Below are positions 1-7,928 of a stretch of DNA of 51,905 nt, in pieces. The notes under the pieces were generated by a model. The model had not been told where the DNA came from. It saw only the letters and a list, made by a program, of their open reading frames with translations, and did no database searches. The stretch comes from JBBKXP01 sp038251315. Lineage in GTDB: Bacteria > Pseudomonadota > Alphaproteobacteria > Rhodobacterales > Rhodobacteraceae. The position numbers and the translations under genes are program-made. Where the stretch lies: assembly GCA_038251315.1 (NCBI GenBank), contig JBBSBK010000011.1, forward strand, positions 1-51,905, in the 5' to 3' direction. Every line of letters starts with the position of its first letter. Position 1 is the stretch's first letter.

Positions 1-188
1 TCGCGGCGGCCCGCGACGGGCACCGGTTCGTTGTCTGCGCGGTAGTCACGCAGCGCCGCGCACGTCGCGGTCTTGGTTCCCGCTCGAACCAGAGCCAGCA
101 GCGTCGCCGAAAGCTCGGGGCCATCACCGAAGCGGAACATTTCGGCGTCGGGATAAAGGTTGCGGGCCTGATCGCGCGTCATCGCCAT
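1..188 (-). CDS. ASCH domain protein, partial (C-terminal part off window)
   Basis: The visible 62 residues start MAMTRDQARNLYPD and contain RFGDGPEL followed by LVRAGTKTATC. This is the N-terminal pattern of ASCH domains, a PUA-like beta-barrel fold thought to bind RNA or nucleosides. The start ATG lies only 2 bases after the mccB stop codon, so the gene is probably read from the same mRNA. A second in-frame ATG two codons later is an alternative start. The 3' end runs out of the window. No role in leucine breakdown is known to me for this family, so its place in the operon is unexplained. Confidence 0.7.
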   Translation of the reverse strand, partial: MAMTRDQARNLYPDAEMFRFGDGPELSATLLALVRAGTKTATCAALRDYRADNEPVPVAGRR

Positions 189-190
189 CG

Positions 191-1753
191 TCACATCCGG
201 AACACGCCAAAGCGTGTCTCTGCGATCGGTGCATTGCAGGCGGCGGCGAGGCTGAGCGCCAGCACTTCGCGGCTTTTGCGCGGGTCGATCACGCCGTCGT
301 CCCAAAGCCGGGCACTGGCATAGAGCGGGTGCGACTGTTCTTCAAACATGGCGATGGTCGGGGCCTTGAAGGCCGCTTCTTCCTCGGCGGGCCATTCCTT
401 GCCCGCACGTTCCAGCGCATCGCGCCTGACCTGCGCCAGCACTCCCGCAGCTTGTTCGCCACCCATCACTGCGGTGCGTGACGTCGGCCACGACCACATG
501 AAATTTGGGCTGTAAGCCCTTCCTGACATTCCATAATTTCCTGCCCCGTAAGAGCCGCCGACGACCATCGTGATCTTCGGCACTGCCGTCGTTGCGACGG
601 CCGTCACCATTTTGGCTCCGTGTCGCGCGATCCCTTCGTTTTCGTATTTCTGCCCGACCATGAATCCGGTGATGTTCTGCAGGAAAACCAGCGGGATACG
701 GCGTTGGCTGCACAGTTCGATGAAATGCGCGCCCTTTTGCGCCGCTTCGGAAAACAGCACGCCGTTGCTGGCGACGATGCCGCAAGGCCAGCCGTCGATA
801 TGGGCGAAGCCTGTCACCAGCGTTTCCCCGAACCGGGCCTTGAATTCATCGAACCGCGACCCGTCGACGATCCGTCTGATGACCTCGCGGCTGTCATAGG
901 GCGTGCGCAGGTCAGCCGGGATGATATCCCATAGATCGTCAATACTTACGGCAGGAAGCTCAGGCGGTAACCGTAGGCCGGGCTTCAGCCCGGCGCCACC
1001 GCAAGACCCCACCGCCTGCCGCGCCAGCGCAAGTGCGTGCATGTCATCTTCGGCCAGATAATCCGCCACACCTGACAGCCGCGTATGAACGTCGCCGCCG
1101 CCCAGATCCTCGGCCGATACCACCTCGCCTGTCGCCGCCTTGACCAGCGGCGGCCCGGCCAGAAAGATCGTCCCCTGACCCCGCACGATGATCGACACGT
1201 CGGCCATTGCAGGCACATAGGCCCCGCCTGCGGTGCATGACCCCATGACCACGGCGATTTGGGGAATGCCCGCTGCTGACATGTTCGCCTGATTGTAAAA
1301 GATGCGCCCAAAATGGTCACGGTCGGGGAATACCTCGTCCTGATTGGGCAGATTGGCGCCGCCGCTATCCACGAGATAGACGCACGGAAGGTGACATTGC
1401 GCCGCGATTTCCTGTGCCCGCAAGTGCTTCTTGACTGTCATCGGGTAATAGGTGCCGCCCTTGACGGTGGCGTCATTGGCCACGACCATTATCTGCCGCC
1501 CAAGCACGCGGCCCACACCGGCGATGATTCCGGCACCAGGAGCGGCCCCGTCATACATCCCATGTGCCGCCGTCGCGCCGATTTCCAGAAACGGCGAACC
1601 GGGGTCGATCAGGTTTGCCACCCGGTCGCGCGGCAGCATCTTGCCCCGGTCGGTGTGGCGGGCGCGGGCGGTGTCGCCGCCACCCTGCGCCGCCAGTTCG
1701 GCCGCATGCAGCACCGCTTCATAGGCAGCCAGATGTGCGGCGCGGGCGGTCAC
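191..1753 (-). CDS. mccB: methylcrotonyl-CoA carboxylase, carboxyltransferase (beta) subunit
   Basis: Transfers the carboxyl group from carboxybiotin to 3-methylcrotonyl-CoA in leucine degradation. The 520-residue product matches the usual MccB length of about 530. It carries PGSPFLEIG (res 51-59), VANDATVKGGTYYP (91-104), the oxyanion-hole type glycine motif GSCTAGGAYVPAMAD (171-185) and GTIFLAGPPLVKAATGE (194-210). These favour methylcrotonyl-CoA over propionyl-CoA carboxylase. I chose a GTG start at 1753 because it overlaps the TGA of the preceding flavodoxin gene (GTGA); the frame stays open to 2239 but that part lies inside the other gene. The biotin-carrying alpha subunit is not in the window and may follow beyond the left edge. 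Seen: motifs and overlap. Inferred: operon. Confidence 0.95.
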   Translation of the reverse strand: MTARAAHLAAYEAVLHAAELAAQGGGDTARARHTDRGKMLPRDRVANLIDPGSPFLEIGATAAHGMYDGAAPGAGIIAGVGRVLGRQIMVVANDATVKGGTYYPMTVKKHLRAQEIAAQCHLPCVYLVDSGGANLPNQDEVFPDRDHFGRIFYNQANMSAAGIPQIAVVMGSCTAGGAYVPAMADVSIIVRGQGTIFLAGPPLVKAATGEVVSAEDLGGGDVHTRLSGVADYLAEDDMHALALARQAVGSCGGAGLKPGLRLPPELPAVSIDDLWDIIPADLRTPYDSREVIRRIVDGSRFDEFKARFGETLVTGFAHIDGWPCGIVASNGVLFSEAAQKGAHFIELCSQRRIPLVFLQNITGFMVGQKYENEGIARHGAKMVTAVATTAVPKITMVVGGSYGAGNYGMSGRAYSPNFMWSWPTSRTAVMGGEQAAGVLAQVRRDALERAGKEWPAEEEAAFKAPTIAMFEEQSHPLYASARLWDDGVIDPRKSREVLALSLAAACNAPIAETRFGVFRM

Positions 1754-2460
1754 AGATCGCTTTCCGGGTTCTCGAAACCGAACCGTTCGCCGTTCTTCCA
1801 TGCGTTCCGGTCGTTGCCCTGATTGGGGATCCCATCCTTCAGCATGGCCGCGAGGTGCATCAGGTTCCATGCCATGATCGTGCAGTTGGCTTGGGTGAAT
1901 TCGTTGTCGAACCCGACCCGCTTGCCATCGACCTTGTCGCCATAGGACGGCCCCGGCCCCGCCTCGCCGATCCAGCCGCAATCGGCTTGGGGCGGGATCG
2001 TATAGCCAAGGTGAGACAAGGCGAACCCGGTGGTCATCGCCACATGTTTGACCCCGTCCTCGTTGCCCGTCACCACGGTGCCGCCGACCTTGCCGTAGAA
2101 TACCGACTGGCCTTTGTCGTTCAGCATCGCCGACATCGCGTAGAGCCGCTCGATCAGGATCCGGCAGACCGAGGATTCCTCGCCCAGCCAGATCGGCGTG
2201 CCGATAACGAGGATGTTGGCCGCCAGCACTTTTTTCCACAAGGTCGGCCAGTCGTCACGGTCATAGCCGTGGTCGGTCATGTCGGGGTAGATGCCGGGCG
2301 GCACCTGATGGGACAAAAGGTGCAGGTGTTCGACGGCAACCCCTTGCTTTACCATGATTCCGGCGGCGGCGTTCAGCAGCAGTTTGGTGTGGCTTTCGCT
2401 TGGGGTCTTTTTCAGCGTGCAGTTCACGAACAGGGCATTGAGGCCTTTGAAGTCAGTCAT
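1750..2460 (-). CDS. flavodoxin-fold NAD(P)H:FMN reductase-like protein
   Basis: The 236-residue protein begins MTDFKGLNALFVNCTLK and has the flavodoxin-like layout: an N-terminal beta strand and phosphate-binding loop (CTLKKTPSESHT, about res 15-26), LVIGTPIWLGEESSVCR (about 91-107) and GKVGGTVVTGNEDG (about 129-142), the places where these folds hold FMN. The electron donor and substrate cannot be read from sequence. The start has a good ribosome site, AAAGGAG, 7 bases upstream. It follows the small membrane protein gene by 16 bases and overlaps the mccB start by 4, so it sits inside the ivd-mccB operon. It might pass electrons in or beside acyl-CoA oxidation, but that is inference only. 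Confidence 0.8.
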   Translation of the reverse strand: MTDFKGLNALFVNCTLKKTPSESHTKLLLNAAAGIMVKQGVAVEHLHLLSHQVPPGIYPDMTDHGYDRDDWPTLWKKVLAANILVIGTPIWLGEESSVCRILIERLYAMSAMLNDKGQSVFYGKVGGTVVTGNEDGVKHVAMTTGFALSHLGYTIPPQADCGWIGEAGPGPSYGDKVDGKRVGFDNEFTQANCTIMAWNLMHLAAMLKDGIPNQGNDRNAWKNGERFGFENPESDL

Positions 2461-2476
2461 GGCGTCGCTCCTTTGG

Positions 2477-2770
2477 TCATGTCGATGGATCCGTCCGCGC
2501 GGTGGGTGGCAACGGCCGCCCGGACTGATCGGCATTGAAGGTCATCACCCCGCCGTCGGGATGCACGCAGGTCACCACGATTCGCACCGGTGCGATACCG
2601 GGTGTGCCGTGGCAATCGGTAGCAGTGGCCCCTCCAGGTGCGGTACGCAGATAGATCGCCGCGTAGCGGTTGATGATCGTCGTTTCGCTGACCGGCTGTG
2701 CCATCCGGGTGCCGACGATCGCGGCCAGCCCGACCAGACCAGCGGCGGGAAGGAACCACAGCACCCTCAC
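2477..2770 (-). CDS. small membrane-anchored protein in leucine operon, unknown function
   Basis: A 97-residue protein starting at GTG, with an N-terminal hydrophobic stretch (FLPAAGLVGLAAIVG, about res 6-20) that can act as a signal anchor, then a polar domain with two cysteines (about 53 and 67) that could form a periplasmic disulfide. The GTG overlaps the TGA of ivd by 4 bases, so translation is probably coupled. I do not recognise the family. It could be a short exported domain or a membrane partner of the flavodoxin-like protein encoded next. Being real is supported by the overlap, the hydrophobic start and the exact fit between two clear genes. Confidence 0.7.
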   Translation of the reverse strand: MRVLWFLPAAGLVGLAAIVGTRMAQPVSETTIINRYAAIYLRTAPGGATATDCHGTPGIAPVRIVVTCVHPDGGVMTFNADQSGRPLPPTARTDPST

Positions 2771-3930
2771 CCCATCGCCCCCATCATCTCGCGCCCGATC
2801 AACATTCGGCGGATTTCGCTGGTACCGGCCCCGATCTCCATCAGTTTTGCGTCGCGGAACAGGCGCGCGACGGGCGCGTCGGCGAGGAACCCTGCCCCGC
2901 CCAGCGCCTGCACGGCCTGATGCGCCTGCACCATCGCCTGTTCGGACGCGAACAGGCAGCAGGCGGCGGCATCAGCGCGGGTGACGGTGCCTCGGTCGCA
3001 GGTCTTGGCGACCTCGTAGACGTAAGCGCGGGCGGCGTTCATCGCGGTATACATGTCGGCCAGTTTGCCCTGCATCAGTTGGAACGACCCGATGGGCTGG
3101 CCGAATTGTTTGCGGGACGCGACATAGGGCATCACCTCGTCCAGACAGGCGGCCATGATGCCCAGACCGATGCCCGCCAGCACGACCCGTTCGTAATCGA
3201 GGCCGGACATCAGGACGCGCACACCGCGCCCCTCCTCGCCCAGTACATTGTCGAACGGAACCTCGACATTGTCGAAAATCAACTCAGCCGTATTCGATCC
3301 GCGCATGCCCAGCTTGTCGAAATGCGGCGAGGTGCTGAACCCCGTCATGGATTTCTCGATCAGAAAGGCGGTTATCCCCTTGGCCCCGGAATCGGGATCG
3401 GTCTTGGCGTAGACGACCAGCGTATCGGCGTCGGGTCCGTTGGTGATCCAGTATTTGTTGCCGTTCAGGCGGTAGCGCTCATTTCGCCTTTCCGCCCGCA
3501 GCGTCATCGACACGACATCACTTCCCGCCCCCGCTTCGGACATCGCGAGCGCCCCGATAAGGGTGCCAGCAACCAGCCCCGGAAGGTATTTGCGGCGCTG
3601 GGCGTCGGTGCCGTTCAGCTTGATCTGGTTGACGCAGAGGTTGGAATGGGCGCCGTAGGACAGCGCGACGCTGGCGCTGGCCCGCGCGATTTCTTCGACC
3701 GCGACGACGTGGGCAAGGTAGGTCATGCCTGCACCGCCGTAGTCTTCGGGCACTGTTACGCCCAACAAACCAAGGTCGCCCATTTCGAGCCAAAGGGCGG
3801 CGGGGAACAAGTTGTCGCGGTCAATCTGCGCGGCCATCGGTTTGACGCGGCTCTGCGCCCAGTCATGGACCATCGCGCGCAAGGCGTTCACGTCTTCGCC
3901 CAGATCGAAGGTCATGCTGGCGGTAAACAT
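2767..3930 (-). CDS. ivd: isovaleryl-CoA dehydrogenase
   Basis: FAD enzyme that oxidises isovaleryl-CoA to 3-methylcrotonyl-CoA, the step before MccAB; electrons go to ETF. The 387-residue protein has the acyl-CoA dehydrogenase signatures AMSEAGAGSDV (res 129-139), YWITNGPDADTLVVYAKT (160-177) and SRKQFGQPIGSFQ in the C-terminal half. The catalytic base is at the isovaleryl-specific position: GLDYERVVLAG with Glu 247, rather than a glutamate near the C-terminus as in medium-chain enzymes. This is the best reason for the precise call. I start at MFTASMTFDLGE; four extra in-frame codons upstream look unused. First gene of a coupled operon, behind the promoter at 3962-3990. Confidence 0.96.
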   Translation of the reverse strand: MFTASMTFDLGEDVNALRAMVHDWAQSRVKPMAAQIDRDNLFPAALWLEMGDLGLLGVTVPEDYGGAGMTYLAHVVAVEEIARASASVALSYGAHSNLCVNQIKLNGTDAQRRKYLPGLVAGTLIGALAMSEAGAGSDVVSMTLRAERRNERYRLNGNKYWITNGPDADTLVVYAKTDPDSGAKGITAFLIEKSMTGFSTSPHFDKLGMRGSNTAELIFDNVEVPFDNVLGEEGRGVRVLMSGLDYERVVLAGIGLGIMAACLDEVMPYVASRKQFGQPIGSFQLMQGKLADMYTAMNAARAYVYEVAKTCDRGTVTRADAAACCLFASEQAMVQAHQAVQALGGAGFLADAPVARLFRDAKLMEIGAGTSEIRRMLIGREMMGAMG

Positions 3931-3946
3931 CTTATATCCCAATTAA

Positions 3947-3960
3947 TGAACACTTGTTCA
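3947..3960. promoter_or_regulatory. palindromic operator TGAACA-CT-TGTTCA upstream of ivd
   Basis: A perfect 6-2-6 inverted repeat lies just downstream of the predicted -10 box of ivd, over the expected transcription start, 16-30 bases before the ATG. This layout suits a repressor, for example a TetR- or GntR-type regulator of branched-chain acyl-CoA degradation. The protein is not encoded in the window and its identity is inference. Confidence 0.6.
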
Positions 3961-3961
3961 A

Positions 3962-3990
3962 TTCATAGAACTGAGCCGTGGGCGGGTCAA
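3962..3990 (-). promoter_or_regulatory. sigma-70-type promoter of ivd operon
   Basis: On the minus strand: -35 TTGACC (5 of 6 to consensus, 3985-3990), a 17-base spacer and -10 TATGAA (4 of 6, 3962-3967). Transcription would start near 3955, inside the palindrome, giving a leader of roughly 25 bases before the ivd ATG at 3930. Confidence 0.6.
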
Positions 3991-3997
3991 TTCTCCC

Positions 3998-5203
3998 TTA
4001 CTTTGCCGCTGCCTGCGCCTGCCAGACCGCCGATACCTCGGCCCGGATGATCCGCGCGATCAGGGCACAATCGTCAAGGGAAAAGGTCAGCGGCAGGCGC
4101 ATGTCGACGATTCCGGCCAGAATCCGGTCACTGGCGGGCATCGCCGGGGCCGGAGCGTAGCGCCAGGAATCATAGCGCGACGTGAACCCCACAGGCTCGG
4201 CCCCGCCGAACCACTTCAATTCGACCCCGCGATCCTTGCACCGGGTCAGGACGGCCCGCACCGCCTCGGACGGCCAGTCGGCCAGCAGGAACTGGAACGA
4301 CGACGCGACAAAAGATTCAGCCGCTGGCCGGTCGATCAGCATCAGACCGGGGGTGTCGCGCAGACCCGCCTCGACCAACCGATAGCGGGCATTCCACTTG
4401 CCCGCCTGTTCGCGCAACCGTTGCAGTTGCGGGCGCAGGATGGCGGCGCGCAGATTGTCCATGCGGCCGGAAATATTTGGGGTTTCATATTTGATCTGAG
4501 CGAATGTATCGGAGGGCGGCGCAGCGCGGTGGCGATCATAGAGCATATAGCTGCCCGACAGCACGATGGCACGGGCCATGCCGTCGGGATCATCGGAAAT
4601 CAACAACCCTCCCTCGCCTGAATTGACGTGTTTGTAGGTTTGCGTGGAAAAGCAGCCGAACCGGCCAAACCGCCCGGTCGGGGTGCCGTTCCAGGCCGCC
4701 CCCATCGTGTGGGCGCAATCCTCGATCACGGTGACGCCCGCCTTGTCGCAGAGCGCCATCAGCCGGTCCATGTCGCAGATATGGCCGCGCATGTGCGACA
4801 GCAGAAGAAAGCGCGATCTGGGCAGTTTGGCGGCAAGATCGTCAAGGTCGATGACCAGCCCCTTGGTGACACCGACATAGGCCGGCACTGCACCGACGGC
4901 AGCGATGGCACCGGGAACCGGGGCAAGGGTAAAGGCGTTGGTCAGCACCGCGTCGCCGTGTTGCACGCCGCAGGCCCGCAAGGCGGTGGCTATGGCGTAG
5001 CCGCCCGATGCGACCGCAAGGCAGTAGCGCGCACCGGTCATCGCGGCGAACTCTTCTTCGAGCAGCGCCGCCTCGGCGACCTCACCGGGGGCGGTGTTGT
5101 AACGGTGCAGCCGTCCGTGGCGCAGCACGGTCAGGGCGGCGGCGATCCCGTCTTCGGGGATCGGTTCCTGTTGGGTAAAGCTCCCTGTGAACTGTTCCTG
5201 CAT
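3998..5203 (-). CDS. DegT/DnrJ/EryC1/StrS-family aminotransferase
   Basis: PLP enzyme of 401 residues in the sugar-aminotransferase family. Visible landmarks are CLAVASGGYAIATAL (about res 61-75, phosphate and cofactor contacts), VIEDCAHTMGA (aspartate that pairs with the PLP ring nitrogen) and STQTYKHVNSGEGGLL, where the lysine should form the Schiff base. Family members aminate keto-sugars or make amino-polyols. No sugar-nucleotide genes sit nearby, so the substrate is open. The start ATG has GGGAG upstream. It follows the MFS gene by 42 bases on the same strand and may be co-transcribed with it. Confidence 0.85.
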   Translation of the reverse strand: MQEQFTGSFTQQEPIPEDGIAAALTVLRHGRLHRYNTAPGEVAEAALLEEEFAAMTGARYCLAVASGGYAIATALRACGVQHGDAVLTNAFTLAPVPGAIAAVGAVPAYVGVTKGLVIDLDDLAAKLPRSRFLLLSHMRGHICDMDRLMALCDKAGVTVIEDCAHTMGAAWNGTPTGRFGRFGCFSTQTYKHVNSGEGGLLISDDPDGMARAIVLSGSYMLYDRHRAAPPSDTFAQIKYETPNISGRMDNLRAAILRPQLQRLREQAGKWNARYRLVEAGLRDTPGLMLIDRPAAESFVASSFQFLLADWPSEAVRAVLTRCKDRGVELKWFGGAEPVGFTSRYDSWRYAPAPAMPASDRILAGIVDMRLPLTFSLDDCALIARIIRAEVSAVWQAQAAAK

Positions 5204-5245
5204 CGCGCACTCCCTTCCCCAATCTGGGCCAGTCGGCGCGTCGGG

Positions 5246-6526
5246 TCAATCTGCGACAGGCACTATCAGGGCGGACAGGCGACGGTCGCGCAGGATTCGC
5301 AGGAACATGGCCAGCGCCACGGCCAGCACGGCGGCAGCGGCAAAGAACGAAATGACCGGCGACTGGATCGCCGCCTCGGGTCGCATGAAAAAGCCGAACA
5401 ACTGGCTGTAGAACAGGGTGCCCGCCAGCATCGCCACATTGGTGACGCTCGAAAGCCCGCCCTGCAACTGGCCCTGGGCGTCCTCTGGCACGGCACGCGA
5501 CAGCAGGGCCGACAACATCGGATGCACCAGCCCTTCGGGCGCGTGGATCAGCAGCATGACCAGCACCACCCCCAGCGACGGCGCAAGGCCATAGCCGATG
5601 GCCGCCACCACAGCCATGACCATCCCGGCCAGCACGACCTTATGTTCGCCGAACCGTTTTGCCAGCGGCCCCGACAGGGTGCCTTGGGTGATCGCGGCGA
5701 TGATGCCAAAAGCGGCGAGTGTCAGGCCAATGGTTGTCGCCGACCAACCGAATCTGGCGATGCCCCAGAATGGCCAGATCGCCGGATAGACGGACGAGGC
5801 AAAAAAGAACACCGCCATGACCCAGACCAGCGGCATGACGCCCGCGTAGGTGGCGAAAACCTTGAAGGTGCCAAAGGGGTTGGCGTTTCGCAGGTGAAAG
5901 GGGCGGCGTTTTGCGGGCGCATGAGTTTCAGGCAACACGAACCAGCCAAAAACGAAATTCGCCGCCGAGATGCCTGCGGCAACCCAGAACGGCACCCTCG
6001 GGCCGAATTCGCCCAGCAGGCCGCCGATGGCCGGGCCGATGACGAACCCGACGCCGAATGCGGCCCCCATCATGCCGAACGCGCGGGCCCTGTCTTCGGG
6101 CGCGGTCACGTCAGCGATAAAGGCATTGGCGATGACGTAGCTTGACCCTGCAATCCCGGCGATCACCCGTCCGACGAAAAGCCAGCCGATCGACGGCGCG
6201 AGAGCGGAAAAGATGTAGTCGAAAAACAACCCGGCAACGGCCAGCAGCAGCAACGGTCGCCGCCCGTAAGCGTCCGACAGGCTGCCCATGATCGGCGCGA
6301 ACAGGAACTGTGCAGCGGAAAAGGCAAAGAACATCCAGCCGCCGATCAGGGCGGCATGGCCAAGATCGACGTGGCCGACATCCTCGATCAGGCGCGGCAG
6401 GACCGGGATGATCAGGCCAAAGCCCACCATATCGAGCAGCACCGTGATGAACACGAATGTCACGGCGGATGTGCTTGCGGTGGCGCGGGCCATGTTCATG
6501 CCTTGTTCCGGTATTGGCGCGGACAT
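5246..6526 (-). CDS. MFS transporter, TetA/TCR-like drug:H+ antiporter family
   Basis: A 12-helix inner-membrane protein of 426 residues. It carries motif A of the major facilitator superfamily between helices 2 and 3 (GSLSDAYGRRPLLLL), an arginine in helix 4 (FVGRVIAGIAG) and a motif-C-like glycine/proline stretch in helix 5 (GVGFVIGPAIGGLLGEFGPR), which points to export by proton exchange. N-terminal DMVGFGLIIPVLP is typical of the tetracycline-resistance-like group, but members of this group often have other or unknown substrates, so resistance should not be assumed. The start may instead be MNMARATAS or MARATAS, about 9-11 codons downstream. Divergent from the MmgE/PrpD gene, upstream of the aminotransferase. 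Confidence 0.85.
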   Translation of the reverse strand: MSAPIPEQGMNMARATASTSAVTFVFITVLLDMVGFGLIIPVLPRLIEDVGHVDLGHAALIGGWMFFAFSAAQFLFAPIMGSLSDAYGRRPLLLLAVAGLFFDYIFSALAPSIGWLFVGRVIAGIAGSSYVIANAFIADVTAPEDRARAFGMMGAAFGVGFVIGPAIGGLLGEFGPRVPFWVAAGISAANFVFGWFVLPETHAPAKRRPFHLRNANPFGTFKVFATYAGVMPLVWVMAVFFFASSVYPAIWPFWGIARFGWSATTIGLTLAAFGIIAAITQGTLSGPLAKRFGEHKVVLAGMVMAVVAAIGYGLAPSLGVVLVMLLIHAPEGLVHPMLSALLSRAVPEDAQGQLQGGLSSVTNVAMLAGTLFYSQLFGFFMRPEAAIQSPVISFFAAAAVLAVALAMFLRILRDRRLSALIVPVAD

Positions 6527-6542
6527 AGCGGAACCCCGCGGC

Positions 6543-6565
6543 GTCGGTCAATCGGGGAAACCGAC
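6543..6565. repeat. inverted repeat GTCGGT-N11-ACCGAC in divergent gap
   Basis: A 6-base perfect inverted repeat between the divergent MFS and MmgE/PrpD genes. It could be an operator serving either gene. It is short and GC-rich, so chance is a real possibility. Confidence 0.25.
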
Positions 6566-6620
6566 CGGCGATGTCGGAACCGGACCTGACGCGGTGCGGT
6601 GGGCCGGCAACTATGGGCGG

Positions 6621-7928
6621 ATGACTCCGCTCGACCTGATCCACGATCTGCAATGGTCCGCCCTGACCGCCCCGGTGCAGGCGCGCGTGCGACTGCATCT
6701 GCTGGACCTGATCGGCGTCGCCGCCGGGGGAATGCGCACCCGCCTGTCGGGGCTGATCCGGGATCATGCCGTGGCGCAGTTTGGCGGCACCTTGCCGATG
6801 CTGTTCGACGGGCGCACGGCCAGCGCCGCGGGGGTGGCCTTGGCTGCGGGCATGACCATCGACAGCCTTGACGGACACGACGGGTTCAACCCGTCCAAGG
6901 GGCATATCGGCTGTCCGATGTTCGCCGCCGCGTTGCCGGTGGCGCATGAACGGGGAGTCAGCGGGACGGATTTTCTGGCGACCCTCGTCATGGGTTACGA
7001 ATTCGGGGCGCGGGCAGCGATGGCGCAGCACGGCACCGTGCCCGACTATCACACCTCGGGCAGTTGGGGGGCGGTGACGGCGGCGGCGGCCTGTGCGCGG
7101 ATGATGCGGCTGGGCGCGATAGAGACACGCCATGCCATTGGAATCGCTGAATATCACGGACCACGCAGCCAGATGATGCGCTGCATCGACGCGCCGACGA
7201 TGCTCAAGGACGGATCGGGCTGGGGCGCAATGACCGGAGTCGCAGCGGCGGTCCTGGCCGCGAACGGGTTCACCGGAGCGCCGGCGATCACCGTCGAACA
7301 GGCACCGGCCTATTGGGCCGATCTGGGGAGGCGCTGGTTCATTCTGGAACAATATTTCAAACCCTTCCCGGTCTGCCGCTGGGCGCAGGCCCCGATCGAG
7401 GGCGTCCTTGCCCTGCGTCGCGCCCATGACCTGACCGCGGACATGGTCGACCGAATCGAGGTGACGACATTCCACGAATCGATCCGGCTGGCGACGCGGC
7501 GGCCAAAGACCACCGAAGAGGCGCAGTATTCCACGTCATTCCCGGTGGCGGTGGCGCTGGTGCGGGGCGGGGTCGGTCCCGACGACATCGCCGACGACGC
7601 GCTGCACGACCCCGAAGTGTTGCGCCTGTCCGACACCCTTGTCATGGCCGAGGATGCCCATGCCAATGCGGTTTTTCCGGGCACGCGACTGGCACAGGTG
7701 CGGCTGTTCATGCGTGACGGCGGGGTGCTTGCCAGCGAGTGGATGCAGCCGGGCTGGGACCATGACGCACCACCGACGCCGGACGAACTGCGAACCAAGT
7801 TTCATCGGCTTGCCGATCCGGTACTGGGTGTGGCGCGGGCGGGCGCGATCGAAACCGCCATTGACGGTCTGGACGAAACCCCACTCGCCGCTCTTGCCGA
7901 CCTGCTGTTTCAGCCGATCAGCCGCTGA
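6621..7928 (+). CDS. MmgE/PrpD family protein
   Basis: A 435-residue member of the 2-methylcitrate dehydratase / immune-responsive-gene family, which dehydrates or decarboxylates tricarboxylic acids. Landmarks: LHLLDLIGVAAGG (about res 25-37), AAGMTIDSLDGHDGFNP (about 75-91), HTSGSWGAVTAAAACARMM (helix bundle) and YFKPFPVCRWAQAPIEG (substrate pocket region). No methylcitrate synthase or isocitrate-lyase-like gene is adjacent, so prpD itself is unlikely and the substrate is unknown. I chose ATG 6621; the frame is open further upstream but there it overlaps the divergent MFS start. The 3' end overlaps the convergent phosphatase gene by 19 bases. Confidence 0.85.
   Translation: MTPLDLIHDLQWSALTAPVQARVRLHLLDLIGVAAGGMRTRLSGLIRDHAVAQFGGTLPMLFDGRTASAAGVALAAGMTIDSLDGHDGFNPSKGHIGCPMFAAALPVAHERGVSGTDFLATLVMGYEFGARAAMAQHGTVPDYHTSGSWGAVTAAAACARMMRLGAIETRHAIGIAEYHGPRSQMMRCIDAPTMLKDGSGWGAMTGVAAAVLAANGFTGAPAITVEQAPAYWADLGRRWFILEQYFKPFPVCRWAQAPIEGVLALRRAHDLTADMVDRIEVTTFHESIRLATRRPKTTEEAQYSTSFPVAVALVRGGVGPDDIADDALHDPEVLRLSDTLVMAEDAHANAVFPGTRLAQVRLFMRDGGVLASEWMQPGWDHDAPPTPDELRTKFHRLADPVLGVARAGAIETAIDGLDETPLAALADLLFQPISR

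Noticed and set aside
2698..4050. 450-codon plus-strand frame opposite ivd
   Set aside because: Antisense of a clear acyl-CoA dehydrogenase; crosses the ivd promoter region and shows no domain.
4628..6145. 505-codon plus-strand frame across the aminotransferase and MFS genes
   Set aside because: It is a shadow of two clear genes; its product is rich in Gly, His, Arg and Gln, typical of antisense frames in GC-rich DNA.
5246..6526. MFS gene as a tetracycline-resistance gene
   Set aside because: Sequence fits the TetA-like group in general, but that group includes many chromosomal transporters with other substrates; no repressor gene or mobile context is present.
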